This document shows, one piece after another, positions 1-6,399 of a stretch of DNA of 20,458 nucleotides. Position 1 is the first letter of the stretch, and each line of letters begins with the position of its first letter. Under the pieces are notes generated by a model. That model saw only the letters and a program-made list of their open reading frames with translations, was not told the DNA's origin and did no database searches. Origin of the DNA: a bacterium (lineage in GTDB: Bacteria; Spirochaetota; JAHITG01); contig JAQTRT010000017.1 of the NCBI GenBank assembly GCA_028711675.1, positions 1 to 20,458 on the forward strand. The letters are read 5' to 3'. A program made the position numbers and the translations under genes.

Positions 1-344
1 TCCAGATAATTGACCAGGGCGACACTGAAAATGACCGCGTACACCAGCCTGAACCAGGCAGTAAGCATTGAGAGGCCTTTGTTTATTGGCCTGAGAAAGA
101 TATAGAGTGCCCAGGCCACAATAATATCGCAGATGATCACAATCAGAAAACTGCCAATACCTATACGGAACAGCGTTTCATTTGCTTTAATATTATTGAT
201 TGTTGCATTTGCATCAGCCGGTATGATAAGCTTCTGGAAAACATTAAAATCCGCGAAGATCGCAGCTATGGTCATGATGAGCAGCCCTAATCCGGCAATG
301 AGCGCTGCTTTGCGCTGTGATATATCTGTGATATTGTTTGTCAT
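1..344 (-). CDS. DUF4386 family membrane protein (partial, C-terminus outside window)
   Basis: An open frame runs from ATG at 344 to the window edge, giving 114 residues without a stop. The protein starts MTNNITDISQRKAALIAGLG and has hydrophobic stretches at about residues 12-32, 63-83 and 95-114, so it is an integral membrane protein. The opening 'RKAALIAGLGLLIM', the following 'ADANATINNIKANETLFRIG' and the 'DIIVAWALYIFLRPINK' segment match the DUF4386 family, whose biochemical role is unknown. A perfect AGGAGG lies at 351-356, six bases before the ATG. The gene follows the oxidoreductase on the same strand after 27 bases, so the two are probably one operon. Family assignment is by recall of the family pattern; the C-terminal half cannot be checked here. 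Confidence 0.8.
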   Translation of the reverse strand, partial: MTNNITDISQRKAALIAGLGLLIMTIAAIFADFNVFQKLIIPADANATINNIKANETLFRIGIGSFLIVIICDIIVAWALYIFLRPINKGLSMLTAWFRLVYAVIFSVALVNYL

Positions 345-371
345 TTTAATTCCTCCTGGCCTGTCATTATG

Positions 372-1340
372 CTACATTGTTATCACTACTTTTCCCCGGG
401 AATGCCCTTTTCCATAGTACCTGAGTGCTTCGGCAGTCTCTTTTAACGTAAATCGCCTGTCTATAACCGGTTTCACTTTGCCGGCTTCAATAAGCCCTTT
501 AATAAATTCAAGATCATTCCGGTCTGCTTTGGCTGACAGGGTGCACAGTTTCTTTTTCCCGAACATTGTGAGCCACGGGCCCAGGAGCATCGGCTGGAAG
601 ACCTGGGCCAGGGAGCCTCCGGTCGCGACATGGATGCCCGTTGGACTTAAGGCGCGCCTGTAATCAAAGAGCGAACGAAATCCTGCAGTAGCCAGGATCA
701 GGTCGTAATGCAGACCGTTCCGGGTAAAATCCTCCTGAGTATAGTCAATGACATGGTCAGCGCCTATCGAACGCACAAGGTCAAGGTTACTTGTGCTGCA
801 AACGCCTGTCACCTCAGCCCCGAATGATCTGGCGATCTGTACGGCGAATGTGCCTATACCTCCGGACGCGCCAAAGACCAGGACCTTCTGCCCTTTTTGG
901 ATATGCCCTTTATCGCGAAGCCCCTGCAGGGCAACGCATGCCGCCTGGGGAACAGCCGCTGCTTCCTCGAATGTCAGATTGGCCGGTTTCAGGACCAGAG
1001 CGTTCCCGGGAACAGCGACATACTCCGCAAAGCCGCCCCAGCCAACCCCGGATATTTCCGCGAACACCTCATCACCCGGCTTGAACTGCTTTGCATTACT
1101 GCCGATTGCTTCGATCCTGCCTGCTATGTCGGCACCGAGCAGCGTTTGTTTTGGCTTCAGGAATCCGGACCACATGCGGACCATGAACGGTTTGCCCCGC
1201 ACAAAGCCCCAGTCAGAATAATTCACGGATGTCGCGAGGATCTTTACCAGTACTTCATTCTCTTTAGGAACAGGTTTTTCCGTTTCTTTAAGCTGGAGGA
1301 CATCCGGCGGCCCGTATTCTGCGTATACTATTGCTTTCAT
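372..1340 (-). CDS. NAD(P)-dependent medium-chain (MDR) alcohol dehydrogenase / quinone-oxidoreductase-like protein
   Basis: This 322-residue protein has the full length and order of a zinc-independent MDR enzyme. The N-terminal GroES-like domain (about residues 1-125) contains 'GADIAGRIEAIGSNAKQFKPGDEVFAE'-type signatures. A Rossmann domain follows, with the nucleotide-binding run 'VLVFGASGGIGTFAVQIA' (about 153-170). The catalytic and structural zinc cysteines of classical ADHs are absent. The expected reaction is NAD(P)H-dependent reduction of a carbonyl or activated alkene in the cytoplasm; the substrate is unknown. The ATG at 1340 has an AAAGGAG ribosome site a few bases upstream. The neighbouring DUF4386 gene lies 27 bases downstream on the same strand. 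Family confidence is high, precise substrate none. Confidence 0.9.
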   Translation of the reverse strand: MKAIVYAEYGPPDVLQLKETEKPVPKENEVLVKILATSVNYSDWGFVRGKPFMVRMWSGFLKPKQTLLGADIAGRIEAIGSNAKQFKPGDEVFAEISGVGWGGFAEYVAVPGNALVLKPANLTFEEAAAVPQAACVALQGLRDKGHIQKGQKVLVFGASGGIGTFAVQIARSFGAEVTGVCSTSNLDLVRSIGADHVIDYTQEDFTRNGLHYDLILATAGFRSLFDYRRALSPTGIHVATGGSLAQVFQPMLLGPWLTMFGKKKLCTLSAKADRNDLEFIKGLIEAGKVKPVIDRRFTLKETAEALRYYGKGHSRGKVVITM

Positions 1341-1545
1341 CTGGTGCTCCTTTTTTGTCTCTTATAAGATTTACGGCCTTTAACAGTGGTCAAGTATTCC
1401 TTTATAACTTGATTTTAATACGCAAAATACCTGCGCCTGCCGGGACCAATACCTGATGCTGCCAATAATTGAGATTATTTATTTATATATAATTATAATC
1501 TTATTTCAATAAAAATAAGGTATGGAATTGTTATCTTATTCTTAC

Positions 1546-1573
1546 TTGACTCTAAATATTCAAATAATAAGAT
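1546..1573 (+). promoter_or_regulatory. Putative sigma70 promoter for the small lipoprotein gene
   Basis: TTGACT (1546-1551) and TAAGAT (1568-1573) are separated by 16 bases, about 50 bases ahead of the ATG at 1625. The surrounding sequence is AT-rich. This is a pattern match only. Confidence 0.35.
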
Positions 1574-1624
1574 ATAACAGGGAATCTAAATAGATGCAGG
1601 AGCCTGATTAAAAAGGAGTTGTAT

Positions 1625-2098
1625 ATGTGGGAAAAAGCAAAGCCTTTCATCTCTATTTTCATGATCGTTTTAATTCTTTGTCTGACGTGCTGCGCTCCGG
1701 GAAACGTGAAATTCGACAAAAAGCCCGCGGGTTTCTGGTCGGGAATATGGCACGGCCTGATCAGTTTTGTCACGTTTATCATCAGCCTGTTCTCCGGCAA
1801 AGTTAAAATCTATGAAACAGCCAATACCGGTGGATGGTATAACTTCGGGTTCATTATCGGGATCGCCATATTCTACGGCGGCAGCTGCAAATCCAAATTG
1901 AAGAAAAAATGCATGCCCGGTAAAACAGACGAGGAATGGAAAGAGATCGGGGTCAAAGTCGAGGAAAAGATCCGCAAAGGCATCAAGAGCTGGCTCGACG
2001 AATCGGACAAGAAGGGAAAAGAATGGCGCGAGATCGGCAAGAAGATAGAGAAAAAGATCAAAAGTGAACTACGCGACTGGGCGGACAAAAAGAAATAA
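1625..2098 (+). CDS. Small predicted lipoprotein/membrane-anchored protein with duplicated C-terminal amphipathic helix
   Basis: The start at ATG 1625 is preferred because AAGGAG at 1613-1618 is spaced 6 bases from it; an upstream TTG at 1619 touches the ribosome site. The 157-residue product begins with a hydrophobic export segment (about 8-22) ending in Leu-Thr-Cys-Cys, a possible but non-ideal lipobox. A 'KPAGFWSGIWHGLISFVTFIISLF' region follows, then 'NTGGWYNFGFIIGIAIFYGG', giving two further membrane-like segments. This arrangement recurs in small uncharacterised bacterial envelope proteins. The C-terminal third is highly charged and holds two tandem ~25-residue units, starting EEWKEIG (about 103) and KEWREIG (about 132). 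No function is known; envelope location is inferred. It is convergent with the HEPN remnant. Confidence 0.7.
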   Translation: MWEKAKPFISIFMIVLILCLTCCAPGNVKFDKKPAGFWSGIWHGLISFVTFIISLFSGKVKIYETANTGGWYNFGFIIGIAIFYGGSCKSKLKKKCMPGKTDEEWKEIGVKVEEKIRKGIKSWLDESDKKGKEWREIGKKIEKKIKSELRDWADKKK

Positions 2099-2187
2099 AC
2101 GCGTCAGCTATCATCAAACATAGTGTTATACCAGGACAACCCTACTCCTTTAGGCAACAGCCCGTTAAGGACTGATACCTTTTATAT

Positions 2188-2652
2188 TTAAAATTTAAAA
2201 TGCGTCTGGGGAGAATCCTTTTTAATTATTTCTTTTATTAAATTGACGAATTCCCCGGCTGTTTTCAGCGCGTTGCCGGCTTCGGTTCCGGATATGGAGA
2301 TATCGATGTCATAAGTAAAGATGTTACGCTTCTTTCGCATTTCGTCAAAACGGATAACAATTACTTCCTTTCCTTTTCCTAAAACATGTGACGTGAAATC
2401 CACAACTGTTTTGTGCTGAAAGCCGTCGGAAGGACGGAAACCCTTCAGGAGCATCAAAGCTCTGCCTGCGCGCAGCATGGCCAGATAAGCTACGGTATAA
2501 GCAATTCCCTCATCAATCTCCAGGTTTGCCTTTGATGTTTTTAAATCCCTGGAAGCGCGTACGATGATCTTTTCGATTGCGGAAAAATCGCATTTTTATT
2601 TTTTAATAAGCCCTTTATTTAAATATTCTTCCAGGAATTCCTCATAGGTCAT
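2188..2652 (-). pseudogene. HEPN-domain gene (HepT-like) interrupted by an in-frame ochre codon
   Basis: From ATG at 2652 the frame reads MTYEEFLEEYLNKGLIKK, hits TAA at 2596-2598 (codon 19), then continues open in the same frame to the stop at 2188-2190. Read through, it is a 154-codon protein with the usual length and pattern of a small HEPN protein: 'DFSAIEKIIVRASRDLK', 'EGIAYTVAYLAMLRAGRALM', 'RKKRNIFTYDI'. The canonical HEPN Rx4-6H motif appears as R-N-x-x-T-Y, with Tyr for His. A single CAA-to-TAA change would explain the break. The first downstream ATG (2478) would lose 58 residues. The start overlaps the 3' end of the nucleotidyltransferase gene by 11 bases, the arrangement of HEPN/MNT modules. 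TAA is used as a normal stop elsewhere in the window, so recoding is unlikely. Confidence 0.8.
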
Positions 2653-3214
2653 TTTTATCCCCCTTTAAAAATATCTTTGGTTTTTCCAATAGGTCCATTA
2701 TAAACGAATTCTTTTCCCGTTTTTTCTTCTTAAAATCGTCAACGGAATACAATGTATAATTGATCTCCCTTTTCAGGTTTTTTTCCAGTTTTCTAATATC
2801 CACGGCCAGCACATCCTCGTCCGGAAGGCCAATGATGAACACATCAATATCGCTATTCGCGTGCTCTTCATTTTTCGCGTATGAACCGTAAATGAAAGCC
2901 GTCTTGATCCTTTTTGTTTTTTCGAGTATATTTTGCAGCGTTCCTTTGATGCCTATCGTTTTAAATACCATACTTTTCAGCTCATCATAAAGAGGATAGG
3001 ATTTCTTGAGAGAGTAATAAACAAGGTTCCCTTTTTTAAATGAGTTGAAAATCCCCGATTCAACCAGGCGGAGCAGTTCCGTACGGAGCATGCTGGCGGG
3101 GGTATCGAGAACACGCTCCAGCTCTCTGAGATAATATTCACTTTCAGGATTGGTGAAAAACAGCCGGAACAGCTCTTTTCGTGTTCTGGATTTAAAAATA
3201 TTCGTGATATCCAT
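2642..3214 (-). CDS. MNT-type nucleotidyltransferase with N-terminal winged-helix domain
   Basis: The 190-residue protein is a two-domain fusion. Residues ~1-75 form a winged helix-turn-helix of ArsR/MarR type ('RKELFRLFFTNPESEYYLRE', 'TELLRLVESGIF'). Residues ~100-185 form a minimal nucleotidyltransferase domain with the GSx10DxD signature (Gly110, Ser111, Asp122, Asp124). The third carboxylate position of the fold reads 'EINYTLYS', without a clear Asp. In HEPN/MNT systems the MNT partner counteracts the HEPN protein by nucleotidylating it. The winged helix suggests this one also binds DNA, perhaps its own promoter, where a palindrome overlaps the -10 box. It overlaps the HEPN gene by 11 bases. 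The gene looks intact although its partner is broken. Confidence 0.85.
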   Translation of the reverse strand: MDITNIFKSRTRKELFRLFFTNPESEYYLRELERVLDTPASMLRTELLRLVESGIFNSFKKGNLVYYSLKKSYPLYDELKSMVFKTIGIKGTLQNILEKTKRIKTAFIYGSYAKNEEHANSDIDVFIIGLPDEDVLAVDIRKLEKNLKREINYTLYSVDDFKKKKREKNSFIMDLLEKPKIFLKGDKNDL

Positions 3215-3226
3215 GCCTGTAACCTG

Positions 3227-3266
3227 TTTATATTACAATTGTAATACATTTATATTACAATGTCAA
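3227..3266 (-). promoter_or_regulatory. Near-consensus promoter with overlapping palindromic operator for the MNT/HEPN operon
   Basis: On the minus strand TTGACA (3261-3266) and TACAAT (3238-3243) are exactly 17 bases apart, placing transcription start about 16 bases before the MNT ATG. The -10 box lies inside a perfect 16-base palindrome, TATTACAATTGTAATA (3231-3246). A 13-base direct repeat, TTTATATTACAAT, occurs at 3227-3239 and 3249-3261, 22 bases apart (about two helical turns), so a further half-site sits in the spacer. This is the layout of an autorepressed promoter; the winged-helix domain of the MNT protein is the obvious candidate repressor (inference). Confidence 0.75.
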
Positions 3267-3418
3267 ATAAAATTTTTTAAACTTTAAAGCGGCTGAAACA
3301 ATCCAGGGAAGCCGGACAGAGGAACGTTGAAAGTTGAAACACGGCACCTTTTATTTCGCTACAAATTTATGGTAACAGCCTTTTATTAACATATGTTTTT
3401 CCCATCTATTTTAAAAAA

Positions 3419-3437
3419 TCAGAACCGTCCCCATTTA
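3419..3437. repeat. Short repeat TCAGAACCGTCCCCATTTA, copy 1 (REP/RAYT-like)
   Basis: This 19-base sequence is identical to 6257-6275. Read on the other strand it contains GGGGACGGTTCTGA, a tail commonly seen beside Y1-type (REP-associated) transposases in many bacteria. It overlaps the stop codon of the adjacent minus-strand gene. No transposase gene is visible in the window. Confidence 0.55.
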
Positions 3438-3806
3438 TATTTGTCCTTCCGAATGGTCATCATCTTCTCTCTCTATCTGATTATGAGCATCATCGAACGT
3501 GGAAAACGCGCTCTCCTGGATTATTTGATCATTCATATCATATTTTCGCATATAGAACATATTCTCTTTTTTGATTATTTGATATACAAACGAGACGCCG
3601 TCCTTATTTGAAATAAGATTAAAAACAATTTTTTCTTTTTTATCTTCCTGCTTCTTTCTGATCCAGGCTATTATCGGGCTGGTAAAAATAAGCACTAAAA
3701 CCGGGGTTAATAATGCGGGATCCGATGTTATGGATTTATAATGTATACCGATAAAAATACCGATCCCTATTAATATTATTGAAAAAATATAAATCCTTAA
3801 ATCCAT
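3435..3806 (-). CDS. Small two-TM membrane protein of unknown function
   Basis: The 123-residue protein has two hydrophobic segments (about 4-22 and 32-49) followed by a basic patch (RKKQEDKKEK) and a soluble C-terminal half ending in an acidic, His-containing tail. I do not recognise a family. Its ATG (3806) lies one base after the stop of the SdpI-family gene, so it is the last gene of a tightly packed operon and is probably translationally coupled. Its own stop codon lies in a repeated 19-base element (3419-3437), so the C-terminus may have been altered when that element arrived. Confidence 0.6.
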   Translation of the reverse strand: MDLRIYIFSIILIGIGIFIGIHYKSITSDPALLTPVLVLIFTSPIIAWIRKKQEDKKEKIVFNLISNKDGVSFVYQIIKKENMFYMRKYDMNDQIIQESAFSTFDDAHNQIEREDDDHSEGQI

Positions 3807-3807
3807 T

Positions 3808-4458
3808 TTAATAACCTTGCTTCATCTCCTTCCGGTAGGCGAAATAAGAATAGACCACTGTGCAGAGCGCGGAAAAAAGCACGGGGATAAGGATGAACAA
3901 TACGGCATATCGCCGGAAAAACACCCCGGTAAAAGCGGCCACACCGGCGAATTTGAACAGCGTGCCGCCGAGCCTGTGGGTCCTGTCCCACACCTTTTCG
4001 CTGTCCAGCGTCCACGGGGTCCTGATGCCTATGAACCAGTTCTGTTTCGCGTTCCTGAAAAGAACGCCGATATAAAAAAAGAGAAGCCCCATTCCAACAG
4101 GCAGGACCAGGTTGGGGCTGATCTTCGTTCCCAGATTCCACAGGATGACCTGGGCATGGACCGCAAGCATGAACAGGGAGAACACGATGATGAACCCGTC
4201 ATAGTATTTCCTGAATTTTTCGATGTTGGCTTTCCGGGGATCAATTTTCGGGATGGCCAGGAAGAACAGGTCAAGCACGGCAAGGATGAAAGGTATCAGG
4301 AACAGTCCCCAGAATTTCGGCATATAGCCGTCCACCTCTCCCCTGGCATTCCAGTGGGAAGCCATTGTAGCGGGTATCCGGGGGTAAGAACAGATGCCGA
4401 GCAGGACAGCGAGCAGTAATATCCCCCAGACGATCAATTCGCTTTTATGTATTCTCAT
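3808..4458 (-). CDS. SdpI-family membrane protein (DUF1648 + SdpI domains)
   Basis: The 216-residue protein shows the SdpI family layout. The N-terminal DUF1648-like part carries 'YPRIPATMASHWNARGEVDGYMPK'-type sequence (about 25-48), and the C-terminal part carries the conserved 'GIRTPWTLDSEKVWDRTHRLGG' block (about 144-165). Six hydrophobic segments are visible. In Bacillus subtilis SdpI gives immunity to the SdpC killing peptide and signals through the repressor SdpR; most relatives in other bacteria are uncharacterised. No SdpC- or SdpR-like gene is here. It starts two bases before the acetyltransferase stop on the same strand, with an AGAGGTG ribosome site. An immunity role is possible but not shown by the sequence. 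Confidence 0.85.
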   Translation of the reverse strand: MRIHKSELIVWGILLLAVLLGICSYPRIPATMASHWNARGEVDGYMPKFWGLFLIPFILAVLDLFFLAIPKIDPRKANIEKFRKYYDGFIIVFSLFMLAVHAQVILWNLGTKISPNLVLPVGMGLLFFYIGVLFRNAKQNWFIGIRTPWTLDSEKVWDRTHRLGGTLFKFAGVAAFTGVFFRRYAVLFILIPVLFSALCTVVYSYFAYRKEMKQGY

Positions 4459-4459
4459 A

Positions 4460-4897
4460 TCACCTCTTGGGCCTCTCGTTCCTTATCTCCATCCACTTAT
4501 CCGGCTCGCGCAGGGGCTTGAACCCAGATTTACCGTAAACGCCGTGAGCGTCTTTTGTAATGAGCAGCCACTGGTAAACGTCCTTCAGCGTGTCGTTTTT
4601 AAGGATGCTGTTTATCATGAGCTGGCCGATGCCTTTTTTCCGGTATCCTTCATTCACAAAAACATCGAGGATGTAGGCGAACCTCGTCTTGTCGGAGATG
4701 ACCCGCGCATATCCTATCTGTTCATCATGGTAAAAGACGCCTATGACCCGGCTGGAGTTCGATGCGCCCTGCCTGACCTCATCGAGCCTGATGCCGATGC
4801 TCCAAAAGGCGGTTGACAGCATTTTTGTCACCTGAACGAAATCCATGTTCTCGCAGCCGTATTTGACCACGCATTGTTTTAGATCGAAGTTTTCCAT
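4460..4897 (-). CDS. GNAT-family N-acetyltransferase
   Basis: The ATG at 4897 (145 residues) is chosen over an upstream start at 4942, which would overlap the HicB-like gene; a GGAGG-containing stretch lies upstream. The acetyl-CoA binding motif A is seen as 'ILDVFVNEGYRKKGIGQLMI' (about residues 75-94), matching the R/Q-x-x-G-x-G/A pattern. The C-terminal 'GVYGKSGFKPL' is typical motif B. The enzyme should transfer acetyl from acetyl-CoA to an amine; the substrate is unknown. It lies 4 bases after the HicB-like gene and overlaps the SdpI-family gene region by start-stop proximity, within one operon. GNAT proteins can be toxins when paired with small antitoxins, but here general acetyltransferase is the safer call. 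Confidence 0.88.
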   Translation of the reverse strand: MENFDLKQCVVKYGCENMDFVQVTKMLSTAFWSIGIRLDEVRQGASNSSRVIGVFYHDEQIGYARVISDKTRFAYILDVFVNEGYRKKGIGQLMINSILKNDTLKDVYQWLLITKDAHGVYGKSGFKPLREPDKWMEIRNERPKR

Positions 4898-4901
4898 AAT
4901 A

Positions 4902-5192
4902 TTACCGCCCTCCCGATTTTTGCACGGTCCCCACCGGCTCACGTTTAACCGCCTTGTGAAGATCGATGTTTTTTATGACAGGCAGGTTGTGTCCCATCTT
5001 TAATCCCAACAAGATCCAGTCTTCAAGGACTGACCGCAGTTCGGATCCACAAGCGGAAAGGGATTTTTCGAAAGCAATAACACCCTTGCAGCGGGGGATC
5101 CGTCCCGTAAATTTTCCATCCTTTAATTTATCATACACTGCCTGCTCTATAGCATTGTCAAGATATTCACTTAAAATATAACGCCTGGCCAT
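4902..5192 (-). CDS. HicB-like antitoxin-fold protein without visible HicA
   Basis: The 96-residue protein has the partially degraded RNase H-like fold pattern of HicB proteins: 'YLDNAIEQAVYDKLKDGKFTG', 'IPRCKGVIAFEKSLSACGSELRSVLEDWILLGLKMGHNLPVI'. A short C-terminal tail (about 75-96) does not look like an extended helix-turn-helix. HicB usually neutralises the HicA mRNA interferase encoded next to it. No HicA-like gene (short, double-stranded-RNA-binding fold with active His) is found on either side. Instead a GNAT enzyme follows after 4 bases. The ATG at 5192 has an AAGGGG ribosome site and a promoter-like pair just upstream. It leads a four-gene operon. Confidence 0.82.
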   Translation of the reverse strand: MARRYILSEYLDNAIEQAVYDKLKDGKFTGRIPRCKGVIAFEKSLSACGSELRSVLEDWILLGLKMGHNLPVIKNIDLHKAVKREPVGTVQKSGGR

Positions 5193-5211
5193 TATCCGAC
5201 CCCTTGAAATG

Positions 5212-5239
5212 ATAATATTTTATTAATTTACAAAATCAA
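5212..5239 (-). promoter_or_regulatory. Putative promoter of the HicB-GNAT-SdpI operon
   Basis: On the minus strand TTGATT (5234-5239) and TATTAT (5212-5217) are 16 bases apart, about 20 bases before the HicB ATG. No other good candidate lies in this gap. Confidence 0.45.
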
Positions 5240-5300
5240 GTAAGACGGTATGGGCATCTGATATATGATATGATAACGGATATAGTAAGAACTATGTCAC

Positions 5301-5314
5301 ATGTCAGATACCGA
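5301..5314. repeat. 14-base repeat ATGTCAGATACCGA, copy 1, in an imperfect palindromic region
   Basis: The sequence is identical to 5873-5886; the two copies flank the membrane-protein gene at 5395-5829. Upstream, 5245-5262 contains CGGTAT followed by CTGATAT, an interrupted complement of this repeat, so 5245-5315 could fold as a hairpin. It resembles tails of REP-like elements (TCTGACAT type). Confidence 0.4.
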
Positions 5315-5394
5315 AACAATTTTCCACTTATAATTTAATTGATTTTTAAAATATTATCATATAGTATATATTAAGTAGAAATGGAGGTGGAATT

Positions 5395-5829
5395 ATGCAT
5401 AAAATTAAATTTCTTTTACAAGCAGTCCCCCTTTTATTAATAATATTCATTATTACAGTTAATCATGGCCTGAAATATTTTATAGATCCGCTGGCTTTAT
5501 TATATGTGCTTATTTTCTCCCTTTCGTTATTCAGCTATTCGGAAGGCAAGGCTGGATTACGTGCACTATACCGGATAATATTTAAAGGTAATAACAGAAA
5601 AGCCATTAAGAAGGATATACTTATCAAGATGCTCAATAACTTGATTTCATATATTTATATTGCAGGTGTAACCGGATTGATAGTTGGCCAGATAATGCTC
5701 TTAAACCTCTATCCCCTTTCCAAATTTTCAACGCAGAGACACATAGCAGATTCTTTACTTGCATTACTATATTCAATAATTATAAATGAGCTGTTGATCC
5801 GCCCGATAAAGAATTCTATAAAAAATTAA
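5395..5829 (+). CDS. Predicted inner-membrane protein, possibly MotA/TolQ-like N-terminal fragment
   Basis: The 144-residue protein has a clear ATG with ATGGAGGTGG seven bases upstream. Hydrophobic segments lie at about 8-24, 33-48, 83-105 and 118-136, with a basic loop between (KGNNRKAIKKD). The 'YFIDPLALLYVL' stretch recalls the 'IDxPSLxxVxGG' region of MotA/TolQ/ExbB-type channel subunits, but the conserved Gly residues and the proton-channel region are missing, so this is weak. It is monocistronic and AT-rich compared with its neighbours, and both sides carry a shared 14-base repeat. Function unknown. Confidence 0.6.
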   Translation: MHKIKFLLQAVPLLLIIFIITVNHGLKYFIDPLALLYVLIFSLSLFSYSEGKAGLRALYRIIFKGNNRKAIKKDILIKMLNNLISYIYIAGVTGLIVGQIMLLNLYPLSKFSTQRHIADSLLALLYSIIINELLIRPIKNSIKN

Positions 5830-5872
5830 ATTGTATCCGGATTTGCCGTTGTTAAGGGGTTAAGAGCGTCAT

Positions 5873-5886
5873 ATGTCAGATACCGA
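5873..5886. repeat. 14-base repeat ATGTCAGATACCGA, copy 2
   Basis: Direct copy of 5301-5314, located just past the 3' end of the small zinc-ribbon gene. The flanking bases differ between copies apart from a shared upstream GTCA. Confidence 0.4.
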
Positions 5887-5896
5887 TACTATCTTC

Positions 5897-6166
5897 CTAA
5901 AACCAGTAATTCATCATGCTTTTTAAGAACAGTTTTGTGATCGGATATCCAGAGTATTCTCCAATAATAGAATCTACACCACAATAAGGGCATAATGCAG
6001 TTTGATCGTTATCTATCCATTCAGTAATCTGGTTAGGCGTAAAAATTTCTAAACAATAAAAACAACCGCATTTTTTATCATTAATAATCTGCTCTCTATT
6101 ATATATTGTATATTTATGTGCGTCAATTAATATTTTTTTATTGAATTTTTTACTTCCAATTATCAT
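5897..6166 (-). CDS. Small Cys4 zinc-ribbon 'cytoplasmic protein' family member
   Basis: The 89-residue protein contains two Cys pairs, CGCFYC (about 33-38) and CPYC (about 59-62), then 'SIIGEYSGYPITKLFLKSMMNYWF'. This matches a widespread small bacterial family, usually labelled just 'cytoplasmic protein', in which a zinc-binding knuckle precedes 'ALCPYCGxDSxIG'. Four cysteines suit one structural zinc. No function is established for the family to my knowledge. It stands alone, with no neighbour within 100 bases on its strand. The ribosome site is weak (GGA about 10 bases upstream). Confidence 0.75.
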   Translation of the reverse strand: MIIGSKKFNKKILIDAHKYTIYNREQIINDKKCGCFYCLEIFTPNQITEWIDNDQTALCPYCGVDSIIGEYSGYPITKLFLKSMMNYWF

Positions 6167-6256
6167 AATTTAAATTCCACTATAGTGCAGGAGACGAAAA
6201 TGGTGATGATTTTTTAAATTACCGTTGTCCTTATTTTTCTTTTTTTAAACAAAATA

Positions 6257-6275
6257 TCAGAACCGTCCCCATTTA
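6257..6275. repeat. Short repeat TCAGAACCGTCCCCATTTA, copy 2 (REP/RAYT-like)
   Basis: Identical over 19 bases to 3419-3437 and likewise preceded by an A/T run (TTTTAAA...). It immediately precedes a coding remnant (6281-6385), so it may mark a rearrangement junction. Confidence 0.55.
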
Positions 6276-6280
6276 CAAGG

Positions 6281-6385
6281 GGAAGGTACAGGGGCGAGAA
6301 CAGGGATTATGATGTTTCCACGGCCAGTCGCAAAGACTCGGTAAAGCATTCCTTTGCTGTGACCGCCGGCATCGACTTTAACTGA
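6281..6385 (+). pseudogene. Remnant of a beta-barrel-like C-terminus (34 codons plus stop)
   Basis: The plus-strand frame reads GRYRGENRDYDVSTASRKDS followed by VKHSFAVTAGIDFN and TGA. Alternating polar/hydrophobic residues ending in an aromatic-Asn terminus resemble the last two strands of an outer-membrane beta-barrel protein. There is no start codon or ribosome site, and the sequence upstream is AT-rich non-coding plus a repeated element. I read it as a leftover 3' end of a lost gene. It is short, so chance similarity is possible. Confidence 0.35.
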
Positions 6386-6399
6386 ATATTATGGCCCGG

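Noticed and set aside
2596..2598. Recoding of TAA to an amino acid in the HEPN gene
   Set aside because: TAA ends several intact genes here (for example the lipoprotein and the precursor), and no recoding signal is seen.
3817..4419. 200-codon plus-strand open frame
   Set aside because: Antisense shadow of the SdpI-family gene; low-complexity charged product without ribosome site.
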